From positions 2,666,001 to 2,730,000 of the forward strand of contig NZ_CP166871.1 in the NCBI RefSeq assembly GCF_041379045.1: a DNA stretch of 64,000 bases, read 5' to 3'. Of the stretch, positions 44,284 through 53,096 are shown piece after piece; position 1 is the stretch's first letter, and every line of letters begins with the position of its first letter. This stretch comes from Thalassotalea ponticola (GTDB lineage: Bacteria; Pseudomonadota; Gammaproteobacteria; Enterobacterales; Alteromonadaceae). The notes under the pieces are model-generated. The model searched no databases. It had not been told where the DNA came from and worked only from the letters and a program-made list of their open reading frames with translations. Made by a program: the position numbers and the translations under genes.

Positions 44284-45309
44284 ATGTCCTTAATTAAAGT
44301 TGTTGGCATTGATTTAGCCAAATCTGTTTTTAGTATCCACGGTGTTGATGAGCATGACAAGTGTAAATTACGTAAAACTATCAAAAGAAACAAACTGTTA
44401 GAGGAAATCGCAAAACTTCCACCGTGCATTATTGGTATGGAAGCGTGTTCTGGCTCTCACTATTGGGCAAGAGAATTTTCGAAGTTTGGTCATGATGTTC
44501 GTATCATGGCATCGAAGTTTGTTATTCCTTATCGTCAAAACGAAAAGAACGACGCCAATGATGCGGAAGCTATCTGTGAAGCCGTTAGCCGTCCTAAAAC
44601 ACGATTTGTAACCATCAAAAGTGAAGAGCAACAAGCCGTCCTTTGCTTGCATCGTATTCGACAAGGAGCTATCAAAGACAGAACGGCATTAATCAATCGT
44701 CTACGTGGATTATTAGCAGAGTTTGGTATTGTTATGCCTAAGGGGCGATATCCAGCACAAAATGCCATTTCCAGTATTTTGGAGGATGCTGAAAATGGCT
44801 TACCAGTACTCGCTAGGGAATTACTACACGACCTTTGGCAAAACATTAAAATGTTAAATCAAGAAATACTCAAGCATGATAGAAAGCTATATCAATTAGC
44901 TAATCAAATGAACGCTGCAAAACGGTTAATGACCATACCAGGCGTCGGTGAAATTACGGCAACTGCAGTCGTTGCCACAGTCAATGATGCAAAAGACTTC
45001 GATACGAGTCGTGCCTTTAGTGCATGGATAGGCTTAGTGCCTAAGCAATACACCACAGGCGGCGTAGCAAGGCTGGGGCGAATCAGCAAGCGAGGTGAAA
45101 AACATATTCGAACCTCATTAATTCATGGTGCCCGAGCCGTTATTGCTAACTGCAAAAACAAAACAGACCGCACCAGTCTATGGGTTAAAGACCTCATAGA
45201 AAGACGCGGCTTCAAACGAGCGACAGTTGCATTAGCGGCTAAAAATGCACGCCTCATTTGGGCACTACTACGCAGTGAAAAAGAATACCAGATTGATTAT
45301 GTGAAATAG
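44284..45309 (+). CDS. IS1111-group (IS110-family) transposase, DEDD recombinase
   Basis: 341 residues from the ATG at 44284, which follows AAAGAGGAG; the left inverted-repeat-like copy overlaps this leader. The RuvC-like DEDD domain shows GIDLAKSVFSIHG (first Asp), GMEACSGSHYW (Glu) and KNDANDAEAICEA (Asp pair). The Tnp_20 domain has IPGVGEITATAVVATV and AFSAWIGLVPKQYTTGG, with the conserved Ser nucleophile region near it. Such enzymes act with a guide RNA encoded by the element to choose target and donor. Intact. Confidence 0.93.
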   Translation: MSLIKVVGIDLAKSVFSIHGVDEHDKCKLRKTIKRNKLLEEIAKLPPCIIGMEACSGSHYWAREFSKFGHDVRIMASKFVIPYRQNEKNDANDAEAICEAVSRPKTRFVTIKSEEQQAVLCLHRIRQGAIKDRTALINRLRGLLAEFGIVMPKGRYPAQNAISSILEDAENGLPVLARELLHDLWQNIKMLNQEILKHDRKLYQLANQMNAAKRLMTIPGVGEITATAVVATVNDAKDFDTSRAFSAWIGLVPKQYTTGGVARLGRISKRGEKHIRTSLIHGARAVIANCKNKTDRTSLWVKDLIERRGFKRATVALAAKNARLIWALLRSEKEYQIDYVK

Positions 45310-45562
45310 ACAAGTTTGAAGTAAAGAACGGTTAACCCCACCGAGTCTTAGCACTAGCAATTGACGATAACACGGTCAGACCGAGAGCATAAAAGCCTGT
45401 TTATTCGGGAAGAGATAAAAACTCTGTTTAACGAATGAGGCCATGCTCAAGCGCAAATCATCAGGGCGATAGCACAAGCTGTTACGGCAGTATGCTAATA
45501 AACGCCGAATGTAGAGCTGCTGTCAGATCTTCTTGTTATCCAGGATAGCTATTGCTTGACAA
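45310..45562 (+). ncRNA. Candidate bridge/seek RNA region of the IS
   Basis: About 250 non-coding bases between the transposase stop and the right inverted repeat, while the left non-coding end is only 80 bp. In IS1111-group elements the guide RNA is encoded on this side. I did not fold it; the assignment is by position. Guide segments should match the attC target near GCGGGC/GTTAAATG. Confidence 0.5.
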
Positions 45563-45577
45563 AGGGGAGTCCATGTA

Positions 45578-45676
45578 GCCCGCATAAGGGGCTAAGTAAT
45601 GCTTGCTAAAATGTGCAGCGAAGCGGAACCGAGCAAGCTTTACGTGTCCCGTGCTTAATGCGCTTGTTAGGAGTAC
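45578..45676 (-). other. attC site of the 45.68-46.05 kb cassette, split by the IS
   Basis: The minus-strand left core GTACTCCTAACAAGCGC is the exact complement of the cassette start (GTTAGGAGTAC at 46051-46061). The right arm AGCCCCTTATGCGGGC resembles the Vibrio VCR right end. Its GTTAAATGT core now lies across the IS at 44194-44202. Confidence 0.85.
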
Positions 45677-45677
45677 T

Positions 45678-46046
45678 TTACAACAACCCCATAAAATATT
45701 GTATTGGTGGCACAGAAACCAATAAACAGCCCAAAGCCAGCAACCACTTCTTACTTGGAGGGTAAAAAAGCGTTTTACTAACACCTGCCAAGCCTTTAAA
45801 AAAAATACACATATTGGTTTTGAAATACGCTAATAAACATATGCAACCAAGAAAAACAGCATAGATTACAGAAAGCAGAGTTTTTTCAGGGGTTAGGAAC
45901 CAAGGCGGAATAAAAACTAAAGCAGTCAATAAAATGCTTATAGCTTTATTTTCACCTTCTGAATTCTGGAGTCCTGATTTCCATATAATAACCAAAATAG
46001 TGGTTACTATTATTAGGGCAAACCAGTGCCCAAATATGAACTCCAT
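45678..46046 (-). CDS. Cassette-array membrane protein (122 residues)
   Basis: Four hydrophobic segments (GHWFALIIVTTILVIIW; ILLTALVFIPPWFL; LLSVIYAVFLGCICLLAYF; LLALGCLLVSVPPIQYF). No family recognised. The ATG is six bases after GTTAGGAGTACT, so the cassette core also provides the Shine-Dalgarno-like GGAG. Cassette boundaries are exact on both sides. Confidence 0.7.
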   Translation of the reverse strand: MEFIFGHWFALIIVTTILVIIWKSGLQNSEGENKAISILLTALVFIPPWFLTPEKTLLSVIYAVFLGCICLLAYFKTNMCIFFKGLAGVSKTLFYPPSKKWLLALGCLLVSVPPIQYFMGLL

Positions 46047-46050
46047 TTCA

Positions 46051-46260
46051 GTACTCCTAACAGTTGTAATAAGTGGAAATATCCATGAAATACGGAATTA
46101 TTCCACGTTTTATTTAATGATAATTATCGGTATTACTAGAACGACCGTTGTTCGCTCTTTTCAGCCCGTGGGCTTTTGATTACATTACGTTAATTCATTG
46201 AACGGTTCAACAGTGCCAATAGCCACCAGTAGTAAACACGCAGATTACTTTGTTAGCGGT
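46051..46260 (-). other. attC site (long) of the 46.25-46.71 kb cassette
   Basis: The minus-strand left core ACCGCTAAC matches the complement of the cassette start (GTTAGCGGT, 46717-46725), and the right core is GTTAGGAGTAC. At about 210 bp it is longer than usual attC sites (roughly 60-140 bp), so it may contain an insertion. Confidence 0.7.
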
Positions 46261-46711
46261 GAAAGAAACTTGCATATTTAACCTTATTATCACCTACTAT
46301 GCCTTTAATGTTTTCGGTGAAAGCCTCCATGTTATTAATACCTTCAATCTTTTCTAAGGAACCTGATGATGGAAAAAGCAATATCGATATAGGCTGTTTT
46401 TTTCTGGTTTGAATAACTACCTTTTTTACGGATGTTAGTAAGAATTTACTTTCGAATTCAGGACCTGAAATCACCAAGTTTGAACCATCAAAACCAAATC
46501 GTATCATTCTGGAAGTTTCTACCCAGCTCTGCATTCCTTTATATGCTTGCCAAGCCATACCCAAGAATATTAAACCAATAAACATTCCGTAATTTTTCGT
46601 TGAAACACCAATTAATGCAAGAACTAAAGCTACAGTAGTAAACATAACTACCGCTGTAACCATACCTCTCTTTCGTTTTTTTAAGTATTCTTCAGATAAT
46701 TGGTATTTCAT
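46253..46711 (-). CDS. Cassette-array membrane protein (152 residues)
   Basis: Two membrane helices close together (AVVMFTTVALVLALIGVS; YGMFIGLIFLGMAWQAYKGM) then a beta-rich soluble domain (MIRFGFDGSNLVISG ... KKVVIQTRKKQPISILLF) like a small PH-like domain. Its stop codon lies in the attC left core. This is the first cassette on the umuC side. Confidence 0.7.
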   Translation of the reverse strand: MKYQLSEEYLKKRKRGMVTAVVMFTTVALVLALIGVSTKNYGMFIGLIFLGMAWQAYKGMQSWVETSRMIRFGFDGSNLVISGPEFESKFLLTSVKKVVIQTRKKQPISILLFPSSGSLEKIEGINNMEAFTENIKGIVGDNKVKYASFFHR

Positions 46712-46716
46712 AATTT

Positions 46717-46918
46717 ACCGCTAACAGCTTAATAAATAGAAAGCACCTACATTAGCTGTGTAAAATCTAGGTCTTGAAGAGGGTAGCGACTGTCGCCTAA
46801 TCGCTCTCAGCGGCCGCCGACGGCCACTTTATCCTTACATTAATTTACCGATTAATAAACCAAAGTCAAAGTAAATACATGCCTAAACCCTCATGGATAG
46901 GAGCAACATCCATTAGCT
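46717..46918. other. Array right end: cassette core and repeat remnant
   Basis: ACCGCTAAC (46717-46725) is the entry core of the first cassette. A GC-rich piece around 46797-46822 (AATCGCTCTCAGCGGCCGCC) matches the repeat ends seen elsewhere in the array. No intI gene or clear attI is found; umuC begins right after. Confidence 0.5.
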
Positions 46919-48157
46919 TTAGCACTTTATTCGCGGTATATCATGCCAACGCGTTGTGTAATGCGGTGATAAATACTCTCGCCGCATGTGCAACTTTGTT
47001 TGTTTCGTTGAAGCGGTGTGCAATGCGCCGGCGCCGTAGCGCTGATTAATGGCATCAATGCAGGCCATCAATGTCGGGTTGTCATGATTTGTACTTAACA
47101 GATCTGTTTGGATAAAACCCGTTTGCAACTCAACAGCCCCCACGCCGCAACGAATAAAGTCAACACCCTCCATAAAAACGCTAGCCAGCCCCCGACGAAT
47201 CGCATTATTAATCACCAGCGTATCATTTGAAGGATTTACTAAGTCGATAGATAACGTTTTCGCATAATGACTTTCCTTAAACGGAGAGGACGCGGCAAAC
47301 ATTATTAATCGTTTAACGTATGAGCCTTGCTGCCTAGCTTTATAGGCGACAGTTGCACCATGTGTTGCAAAGGCACTCGCTAATTGATCGATATCTCGAA
47401 TAGGCTCACCAAACGAACGAGTACTAAAGATTTGTTGCTTGGGTGCCTTAACATCTTCCCAATCTAAAGCTTTTAAACCGTTCAGTTCATTGACAGTGCG
47501 TTCAAGCACTACAGAGAATTGTTTACGGATATCTTTAGGTGACTGTTGTGATAAATCCAATGCACTAGTCAGATTTAATAATTTTAGTTTTCTCGATAAT
47601 CTGCGACCAACGCCCCAAACATCAGAAAGTTCCATTTTCGATAAAACTTGAATACGATGCTGCTCATCATCAATCACACAAACACCTCGGTAACCATCCA
47701 TTCGCTTAGAAGCGTGATTGGCTGCTTTGGCAAGCGTAGCCGTATTGGCTATGCCGACACCAACAGGTAGCTTCACTTCACGCCAAACAGCTTTGCGAAT
47801 TTCCAAAGCAACACTTTGATGGTCGGCATCGTCAGGTAGGGTAATAAAGCTTTCATCGATACTGTAAATGTGTTGTCGTTGCGCAAAGCGCCCTATTACG
47901 GTCATCATGCGTTCTGATAAGTCAGCATACAGCTCATAATTACTCGAACGGATGACAACGCCAGCTTGATCTAAAAACTTACGAAGTTTAAATAAAGGTT
48001 CAAATTTAGGGACACCTAACGCTCGTGCTATCGGGCACATTGCCACGATACAGCCGTCGTTGTTGCTCACACAAACCACCGGCTTATTGCGTATCTTAGG
48101 ATCAAAAACCTTTTCACAAGCACTGTAAAAGCCAGTTGCATCGATAAGACCTATCAC
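46919..48157 (-). CDS. umuC: DNA polymerase V catalytic subunit-like UmuC
   Basis: A Y-family error-prone polymerase, 412 residues. The catalytic motifs are GLIDATGFYSACEKVF (first Asp) and YSIDESFITLP (Asp-Glu), with SNYELYADLSERM between them. The helix-hairpin-helix (VWGVGRRLSRKL) and UmuC C-terminal domain (FSTRSFGEPIRDIDQL) follow. The start overlaps the umuD stop by 4 bp, so the two are translationally coupled. Accessory umuDC operons are common on mobile elements and raise SOS mutagenesis. Confidence 0.93.
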   Translation of the reverse strand: MIGLIDATGFYSACEKVFDPKIRNKPVVCVSNNDGCIVAMCPIARALGVPKFEPLFKLRKFLDQAGVVIRSSNYELYADLSERMMTVIGRFAQRQHIYSIDESFITLPDDADHQSVALEIRKAVWREVKLPVGVGIANTATLAKAANHASKRMDGYRGVCVIDDEQHRIQVLSKMELSDVWGVGRRLSRKLKLLNLTSALDLSQQSPKDIRKQFSVVLERTVNELNGLKALDWEDVKAPKQQIFSTRSFGEPIRDIDQLASAFATHGATVAYKARQQGSYVKRLIMFAASSPFKESHYAKTLSIDLVNPSNDTLVINNAIRRGLASVFMEGVDFIRCGVGAVELQTGFIQTDLLSTNHDNPTLMACIDAINQRYGAGALHTASTKQTKLHMRREYLSPHYTTRWHDIPRIKC

Positions 48158-48558
48158 GCCTTTAGCTCCCTTGGTTGCCGGTGTAATCGTATCGACGAAA
48201 CGACAACACCTTCAATTGAAAAGCTATCTTCTGAGGTAACGGTTACCGGTGCATAATGAGCTGAGGCTGACAGTAATTGCGCTTTTTCCTTATGAATAAT
48301 TTTGCATACGAATTCACCGTTAAAGGCAGCAACAATCACATCCCCAGTATGAACGTCAACAGAACGATCAACAATCAGCAAGTCACCGTCAAAAATGCCG
48401 ACCTGCTCCATCGAACGACCTTGTGCTATGCCAATAAAGGTGGCGTTAGGATGCATGATAAGCAAACTATCTAACGATAGCCCTATCTCTTTATACTCCG
48501 TAGCAGGACTCTCAAAGCCAGTTATCCCAGCTTGAATATAGTAAGGACAAACTTTCAT
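48154..48558 (-). CDS. umuD: UmuD-like self-cleaving subunit of polymerase V
   Basis: 134 residues. No DNA-binding domain; a short N-terminal arm with the cleavage region near ITGFESPATEY (Thr-Gly where UmuD usually has Cys-Gly). The Ser-Lys dyad is intact: nucleophile in GRSMEQVGI and lysine in FVCKIIHK. After RecA-stimulated self-cleavage it activates UmuC. A LexA box lies 12 bases before its start. Confidence 0.92.
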   Translation of the reverse strand: MKVCPYYIQAGITGFESPATEYKEIGLSLDSLLIMHPNATFIGIAQGRSMEQVGIFDGDLLIVDRSVDVHTGDVIVAAFNGEFVCKIIHKEKAQLLSASAHYAPVTVTSEDSFSIEGVVVSSIRLHRQPRELKA

Positions 48559-48569
48559 TTAATTAAATA

Positions 48570-48585
48570 CTGTATACATATACAG
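48570..48585. promoter_or_regulatory. LexA (SOS) box of umuDC
   Basis: CTGTATACATATACAG, a perfect match to the CTGT-N8-ACAG consensus with an AT-rich core, directly upstream of umuD. Confidence 0.93.
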
Positions 48586-48918
48586 CAATAATATACCAGC
48601 AACACTATAACTAACAAGTTCAAATTAATCAGAGGTAAAAATGTAAGCCGTTATCGCCAACGAGATCCTCCGACAGTTCATCGTCTAAATGGAGTTCATG
48701 TTTGGTTATATTGTGCGTACCGCTAAAAATAGATATACGAAGATTTTTGAATCGCACGAACGGACACTCAAGAACTGACCTGAAAGCCACACCTTTTGGA
48801 GTAGGTAAATATCCTCCTCGTCTGCATACGAAACAATGCTACTACTTAACTCGACTTTCTAGACAGAAGAAGGATTTGCGTGAAGATAAGAATGTTATTA
48901 ATCACTTAAGGAGAACGA
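48586..48918. other. Intergenic region without a well-supported gene
   Basis: About 330 bp between the umuD LexA box and the next gene. A 74-codon plus-strand frame at 48702-48926 overlaps the following gene and has no ribosome-binding site; its composition is not protein-like. I see nothing else. Confidence 0.35.
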
Positions 48919-49149
48919 ATGAATAACATAGCAAGTATCGATTTTACTGTTAACGCAGTTAAGAATTGTCTAAAAAAAGGGCTTTTAAACGCCGGCGTTA
49001 TTAACTTAAATGATCATATCGCCGCGTATTCAGAGGGCATAAGAATGTTGGTCGACGATGCCATGGAAGGCAACACACTGACAAAAACTGACGCAATAAA
49101 GCTCGCTGATAAACTTGCTTCAAAAATATTAACTAACCAAGGTTTCTAA
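48919..49149 (+). CDS. Hypothetical 76-residue protein
   Basis: A helical, mildly charged protein (FTVNAVKNCLKKGLLNAGV ... KTDAIKLADKLASKILTNQ). A strong AAGGAG lies 7 bases before the ATG, so it is probably expressed. No family recognised. It is a solitary gene between umuDC and the SIR2 gene, both on the other strand. Confidence 0.6.
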   Translation: MNNIASIDFTVNAVKNCLKKGLLNAGVINLNDHIAAYSEGIRMLVDDAMEGNTLTKTDAIKLADKLASKILTNQGF

Positions 49150-49169
49150 TACGCATAGGAGAAAAGTTA

Positions 49170-49235
49170 AACATTAACTCTGTTTTATACATTACTGTTA
49201 CAATAGCTTGAACAGCCAAAAACAGAGTTAGTGTT
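49170..49235. repeat. 17-bp inverted repeat with 32-bp spacer
   Basis: AACATTAACTCTGTTTT (49170-49186) pairs with AAAACAGAGTTAGTGTT (49219-49235), one mismatch. It may be a terminator for the 76-residue gene or ends of a small mobile remnant. The rest of 49236-49421 holds nothing I can name. Confidence 0.5.
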
Positions 49236-49421
49236 CTATGGTCTGTCGTACCAAGACCACGAAATAGGCCAGTGAGTTAAACAAATTTTAGCCCAGCTTT
49301 GCTGATCTCGAAAGCTAAAGCTCATGGGAACTACTTAGAAGATGCGCTGGTATTAAAAATGCCCCCTCACACGCTAACCCTCTTCAATAGAGTGAGAAAC
49401 TAAGAATTACTGAAAAATCAC

Positions 49422-52400
49422 TTAGTCACTTAAAGTTTTGCCAGCTAGAGTGGTGCTTTTGCTAAAGCAAAGTTTATCCTGACCAGTGCTTATTAGTGCC
49501 TGGTTAAGCTGTTCTAGGATATCCTCACTAACCTCACTTGTATTTATCTTCAATAGAAGACCATCAAGGCCGAAAAATTCAGAATATACCTCTTTGGCTT
49601 TCAAGAGGTATGTGATCAATTTAGCCAGAGAGTTCGAGTGATGCACAGCCCAATCTTTATTATTGAGACTATAAACCAGATGAGAGTGACGTAGATCAGG
49701 AGCAGGCATTTGAATAGCAACCTCAACTAACTCATCAAAAAGCTCTGGAATACTTCCCAGCAGTCCTAACATAGCTCCTGCCTCTTGTGCATCAAGAGGA
49801 AGTGGCCTTCCATTAATACGATTCAACCAATAATCTTTCAACCAGTTTCTCCAAACCGCTACTCGAGCTTCAGCAGGTTTACCAGAAAGGTGACTATATA
49901 ATTTTCTGGCTACTATGCTTCTATGTCCGGCTGATAAGTTATTCAATATTTGGGGTAACCACTCAATATGTGGATCTTCAATATGCCAGAATGCGACTGC
50001 AACATAGTGATCAATAAAAATATCTTCTTTCCCAGGTAATATTTCAAAAAGTCGCTCTCGCATTTTCTCAAAATAAGGTTTTACACTCGCGAATGAAGCT
50101 GCTTGAATGCCACCGCTAGTAAATAGCCCATCCCAAGCTTGCTTTGCTTGATCAACACTAGGATTGAGCAAAGGTAATAAACGCTCAATAGTCCACTGAG
50201 CATTTACGTGATATAGAAAATTGATTTGCCTACTCACAAGTGGAATCGTATAGATTGTTTTTGGATTTTCGGTATTAACCAACGCGCTGATCTGATCAAG
50301 ATACTCAGTATACTGACTTTCTTGACCTAACTTCACTATAATATCTAATGCTGAGATCCAATAACTTGCAATTTCACCTTCTAGTGTATTAATAGATTGG
50401 GTAATCCAGTCTATAGTATCTCCTGATAGAGGCGCTTGCGATAAACTACAGCTCTTCCATATATTCAGCACTACTCCGTTAGCTTTATGATGTACTTCAC
50501 TTAACGAGTCGAATGCATCGCATTTCAGATGCCCCTCTAGAGCTTTTACAACTGCCCGAGGATGATGCTGATAAAGCCCTGGCAATGAAAGTATGGATAT
50601 GACTTGGTGAATGGAACTATCATCACTTGGCCATTTGTTAAATGATGCGATTAAGCTGGGCCAAAGATCATTTTCCCAATCTTTAATGTTTTCTAGATAG
50701 AGGCAAAATTTCAAAGCCCATGTAGGTTGCTCAATGGCAGCTTGTTGCACTACTTGAATGAGGTGCCAACGATCGAAGTGAGCAGATTGCTGAGGCTTAA
50801 ATTTTTTTATTTCTTCAAACCAATCGTTAGTTTGCTTGCCTAAGAGTTCGGTAACACTCCAAGGGCTATTTAAATCATTAGAGGCCAAAATGCTCGAATG
50901 CCACATATTAAGGTCTGGATATTCTCGTGCTGTCAGATCAGGATATTTCCTTTTTAAAGCGTTCATTTGGATTTTCAGCAACTCGCAGTTTTCGTCAGCT
51001 TGATGTAAAACATACAGCCATTGCCAACTTTCAAACGCTTGTTGTTCGGCATTTAAGTCTTCTTTAGAGCTATTAGATTTTAAAATTGTATGAATTAGTT
51101 GATGTCGGTCTGCCCCTCCTAGGTTCGGGTAGAGTTCACGTATCAATTCAAATATTTCATGCCTCAAATCTGATTTATCAATTCCACATTGCTGTCCCCA
51201 ATTTAACTTGGTTGCCGCACTTAAGTATTTATTTTTCCTCAGGCCATGAACAGCTATGCGAGATACTAAAACATTATCTGACTCAAGGTGCTCAATACAC
51301 CAACGTGTAGCCCAAGCTGGATCAGTATCAATACATGCCTCGATACAGTCTCTCATTGCATGAATAACTACATCAATAGCTCTTCTATCACTATCCTGCT
51401 CATGCTCTTCAATGGCAGAGCGTGACCAACTATCAATTCTCGTCGCGGAAATTCTTTTCATCCAGACACTTCGACTTTCTAAAGTATCCTTAAACCATAA
51501 GCAGCCTTTATTGAGTAGATCTTTGCAAATAAATTGTATTTCTGGTTTAAGTAACTTTTGCCAGACTTCGTTTAAATTCCAATGCGGTGAATGTATATCA
51601 AGCTCAACTTTCCATATAGGATCTTTGTTGGCGCTTGAGTAGTCTATTCCTTGATTTATACGAACATAACGTTTAGCTAATTTAAAAAACAGTCTAAGTA
51701 CGTGATACCTCATACCTGACTTTGAGGCTTCAGTTGCTAAAAATTGTAGGCCATGTATGTTAGGATGATGAGGGCAAAGGTGAAGTAGCAAATCAATCCA
51801 TTGCTTAAGTTGTGAAACATTTTCACTTGTATGGATTGTTCGCACTAGGTTAAACCAAAGCCTGCTGCTGATCTGATGACGCTCCTTTGCAATCAACTCA
51901 AATAAAACTTCCGGTTTACTGCAAACAAACGTATTAAGAAGCCAACTTTCAAAACAGAGTGAAATTTCATCAACATTCTCTCTGCGAAACAAAGGTTCCA
52001 AGACTTTTTGTTCATACAACCAAAAAGCCCATTTTTCAGATGACGCTTTTGACGTAAAGTATCTAACTTTTGAAATATCCTTTAAAGCATGTTGAATAGT
52101 ATGCTCTGCAACAATATCAAGCGGCCCATCTTGTTCAGCAATAAAGCCTATATGGGTCTGCCAATCACTAGGCTGACGAGATAAGAATTCTGCTAATTTA
52201 AGGGTGCACAAATCTAACTTTGTATAGTCGCCAACATCCTGCTGTGGAAAATATACAGGCGTTATACCCAGACTGCGCCATTTTGATTGATTTCTTTCTT
52301 GAGATTTACCCTCTAAGGCAAACCGCTTTCCTTGTGCCTTATCAGGTAATGCTCGGGCTAAATAGCTCATTACCACATCATCATGGCTATAGCCGACAAA

Positions 52401-52967
52401 GAGCACAGTATAGGCTTCAAACATCTTAACCAAAAATCGACTTGCCCAACCATCTGCCAAATAAGCTTTACCAAAACCACGATCAGTAATGATGATACTT
52501 TTAGGGTGAGTGTTTGCACCATGAATATGAACAATACCTTCAAAATCATCGCCAATTGGTAGCGCTGGTGCAGTAAATATTTCGGGCTTAGTTGACCACA
52601 GTAAGTCTGCTGCATCAGTGAAAAGAGGGTCGAAATTCGTCGTAACAATTCTCACTTTTTCACTTGAAGGGAAAAGGTTTAACAAATGTTGGTGTAAATA
52701 TTTAGGTTTACTATTAATTTCTTCCAAGGAACTTATTGCTGCTTTTTGAATAACAAGTTCTTCTGGAGATAAGCTACCAAGAAACTGATCTAGCGGTTTT
52801 TTTGGTTCCTTACCAAATCCATTTGCAATATCTCCGGCCAGTTGCTCAAAACTAGGTAAATTAGCAGGAGCCCCCATCGAAACACCTGCACCAGCAAAAA
52901 TAACCAGTTTACCTTCAATTGCCGCATCAACTAATTGAGATGGAAAGTCCACTTCTCCAAGAATCAT
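49422..52967 (-). CDS. Large SIR2-domain protein, probable NAD-depleting anti-phage effector
   Basis: 1181 residues. The N-terminal SIR2 domain (about 1-270) has GAGVSMGAP (26-34), VTTNFDPL (108-115), the catalytic-His region GIVHIHGANTHPKS (144-157) and VLFVGYSHDD (188-197). The remaining 900 residues are Trp- and Leu-rich helical repeats, possibly the DUF4020 type. This layout matches DSR1/DSR2-type sirtuins, which sense phage proteins with the C-terminal repeats and then destroy NAD+. No partner gene is adjacent. The assignment to defence is by architecture and island context. Confidence 0.75.
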   Translation of the reverse strand: MILGEVDFPSQLVDAAIEGKLVIFAGAGVSMGAPANLPSFEQLAGDIANGFGKEPKKPLDQFLGSLSPEELVIQKAAISSLEEINSKPKYLHQHLLNLFPSSEKVRIVTTNFDPLFTDAADLLWSTKPEIFTAPALPIGDDFEGIVHIHGANTHPKSIIITDRGFGKAYLADGWASRFLVKMFEAYTVLFVGYSHDDVVMSYLARALPDKAQGKRFALEGKSQERNQSKWRSLGITPVYFPQQDVGDYTKLDLCTLKLAEFLSRQPSDWQTHIGFIAEQDGPLDIVAEHTIQHALKDISKVRYFTSKASSEKWAFWLYEQKVLEPLFRRENVDEISLCFESWLLNTFVCSKPEVLFELIAKERHQISSRLWFNLVRTIHTSENVSQLKQWIDLLLHLCPHHPNIHGLQFLATEASKSGMRYHVLRLFFKLAKRYVRINQGIDYSSANKDPIWKVELDIHSPHWNLNEVWQKLLKPEIQFICKDLLNKGCLWFKDTLESRSVWMKRISATRIDSWSRSAIEEHEQDSDRRAIDVVIHAMRDCIEACIDTDPAWATRWCIEHLESDNVLVSRIAVHGLRKNKYLSAATKLNWGQQCGIDKSDLRHEIFELIRELYPNLGGADRHQLIHTILKSNSSKEDLNAEQQAFESWQWLYVLHQADENCELLKIQMNALKRKYPDLTAREYPDLNMWHSSILASNDLNSPWSVTELLGKQTNDWFEEIKKFKPQQSAHFDRWHLIQVVQQAAIEQPTWALKFCLYLENIKDWENDLWPSLIASFNKWPSDDSSIHQVISILSLPGLYQHHPRAVVKALEGHLKCDAFDSLSEVHHKANGVVLNIWKSCSLSQAPLSGDTIDWITQSINTLEGEIASYWISALDIIVKLGQESQYTEYLDQISALVNTENPKTIYTIPLVSRQINFLYHVNAQWTIERLLPLLNPSVDQAKQAWDGLFTSGGIQAASFASVKPYFEKMRERLFEILPGKEDIFIDHYVAVAFWHIEDPHIEWLPQILNNLSAGHRSIVARKLYSHLSGKPAEARVAVWRNWLKDYWLNRINGRPLPLDAQEAGAMLGLLGSIPELFDELVEVAIQMPAPDLRHSHLVYSLNNKDWAVHHSNSLAKLITYLLKAKEVYSEFFGLDGLLLKINTSEVSEDILEQLNQALISTGQDKLCFSKSTTLAGKTLSD

Positions 52968-53096
52968 AGGTACTTCTTCCTTGCTCTGATTTTTAAATAA
53001 TTAGCCTGTCATATTAACAACAAAATGTTTTAAACGATAACAGTAAAAGCATGTTTTATATTATAAAATATCATTTTCAACTGACCATAACATCTC

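Larger units (their letters stand above)
44203..45577 (+). mobile_element. IS110-family element, IS1111 group, inserted in an attC site
   Basis: 1375 bp. Subterminal 12-bp inverted repeats ATGGACTCCCCT (44210-44221) and AGGGGAGTCCAT (45563-45574) lie 7 bp and 3 bp from the ends, the IS1111-group pattern as I recall it. Outside the ends, GCGGGC and GTTAAATGT join into one attC right arm, so the insertion point is precise and there is no target duplication. Confidence 0.88.

Noticed and set aside
46712..48558. An integron integrase gene beside the cassette array
   Set aside because: The adjacent genes are clearly umuD and umuC, and the tyrosine recombinases at 56-59 kb lack an obvious IntI-specific insertion and lie next to the tRNA attachment site.
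48702..48926. 74-codon plus-strand frame before the 76-residue gene
   Set aside because: It has no ribosome-binding site, overlaps the next well-supported gene and its residue use is not protein-like.
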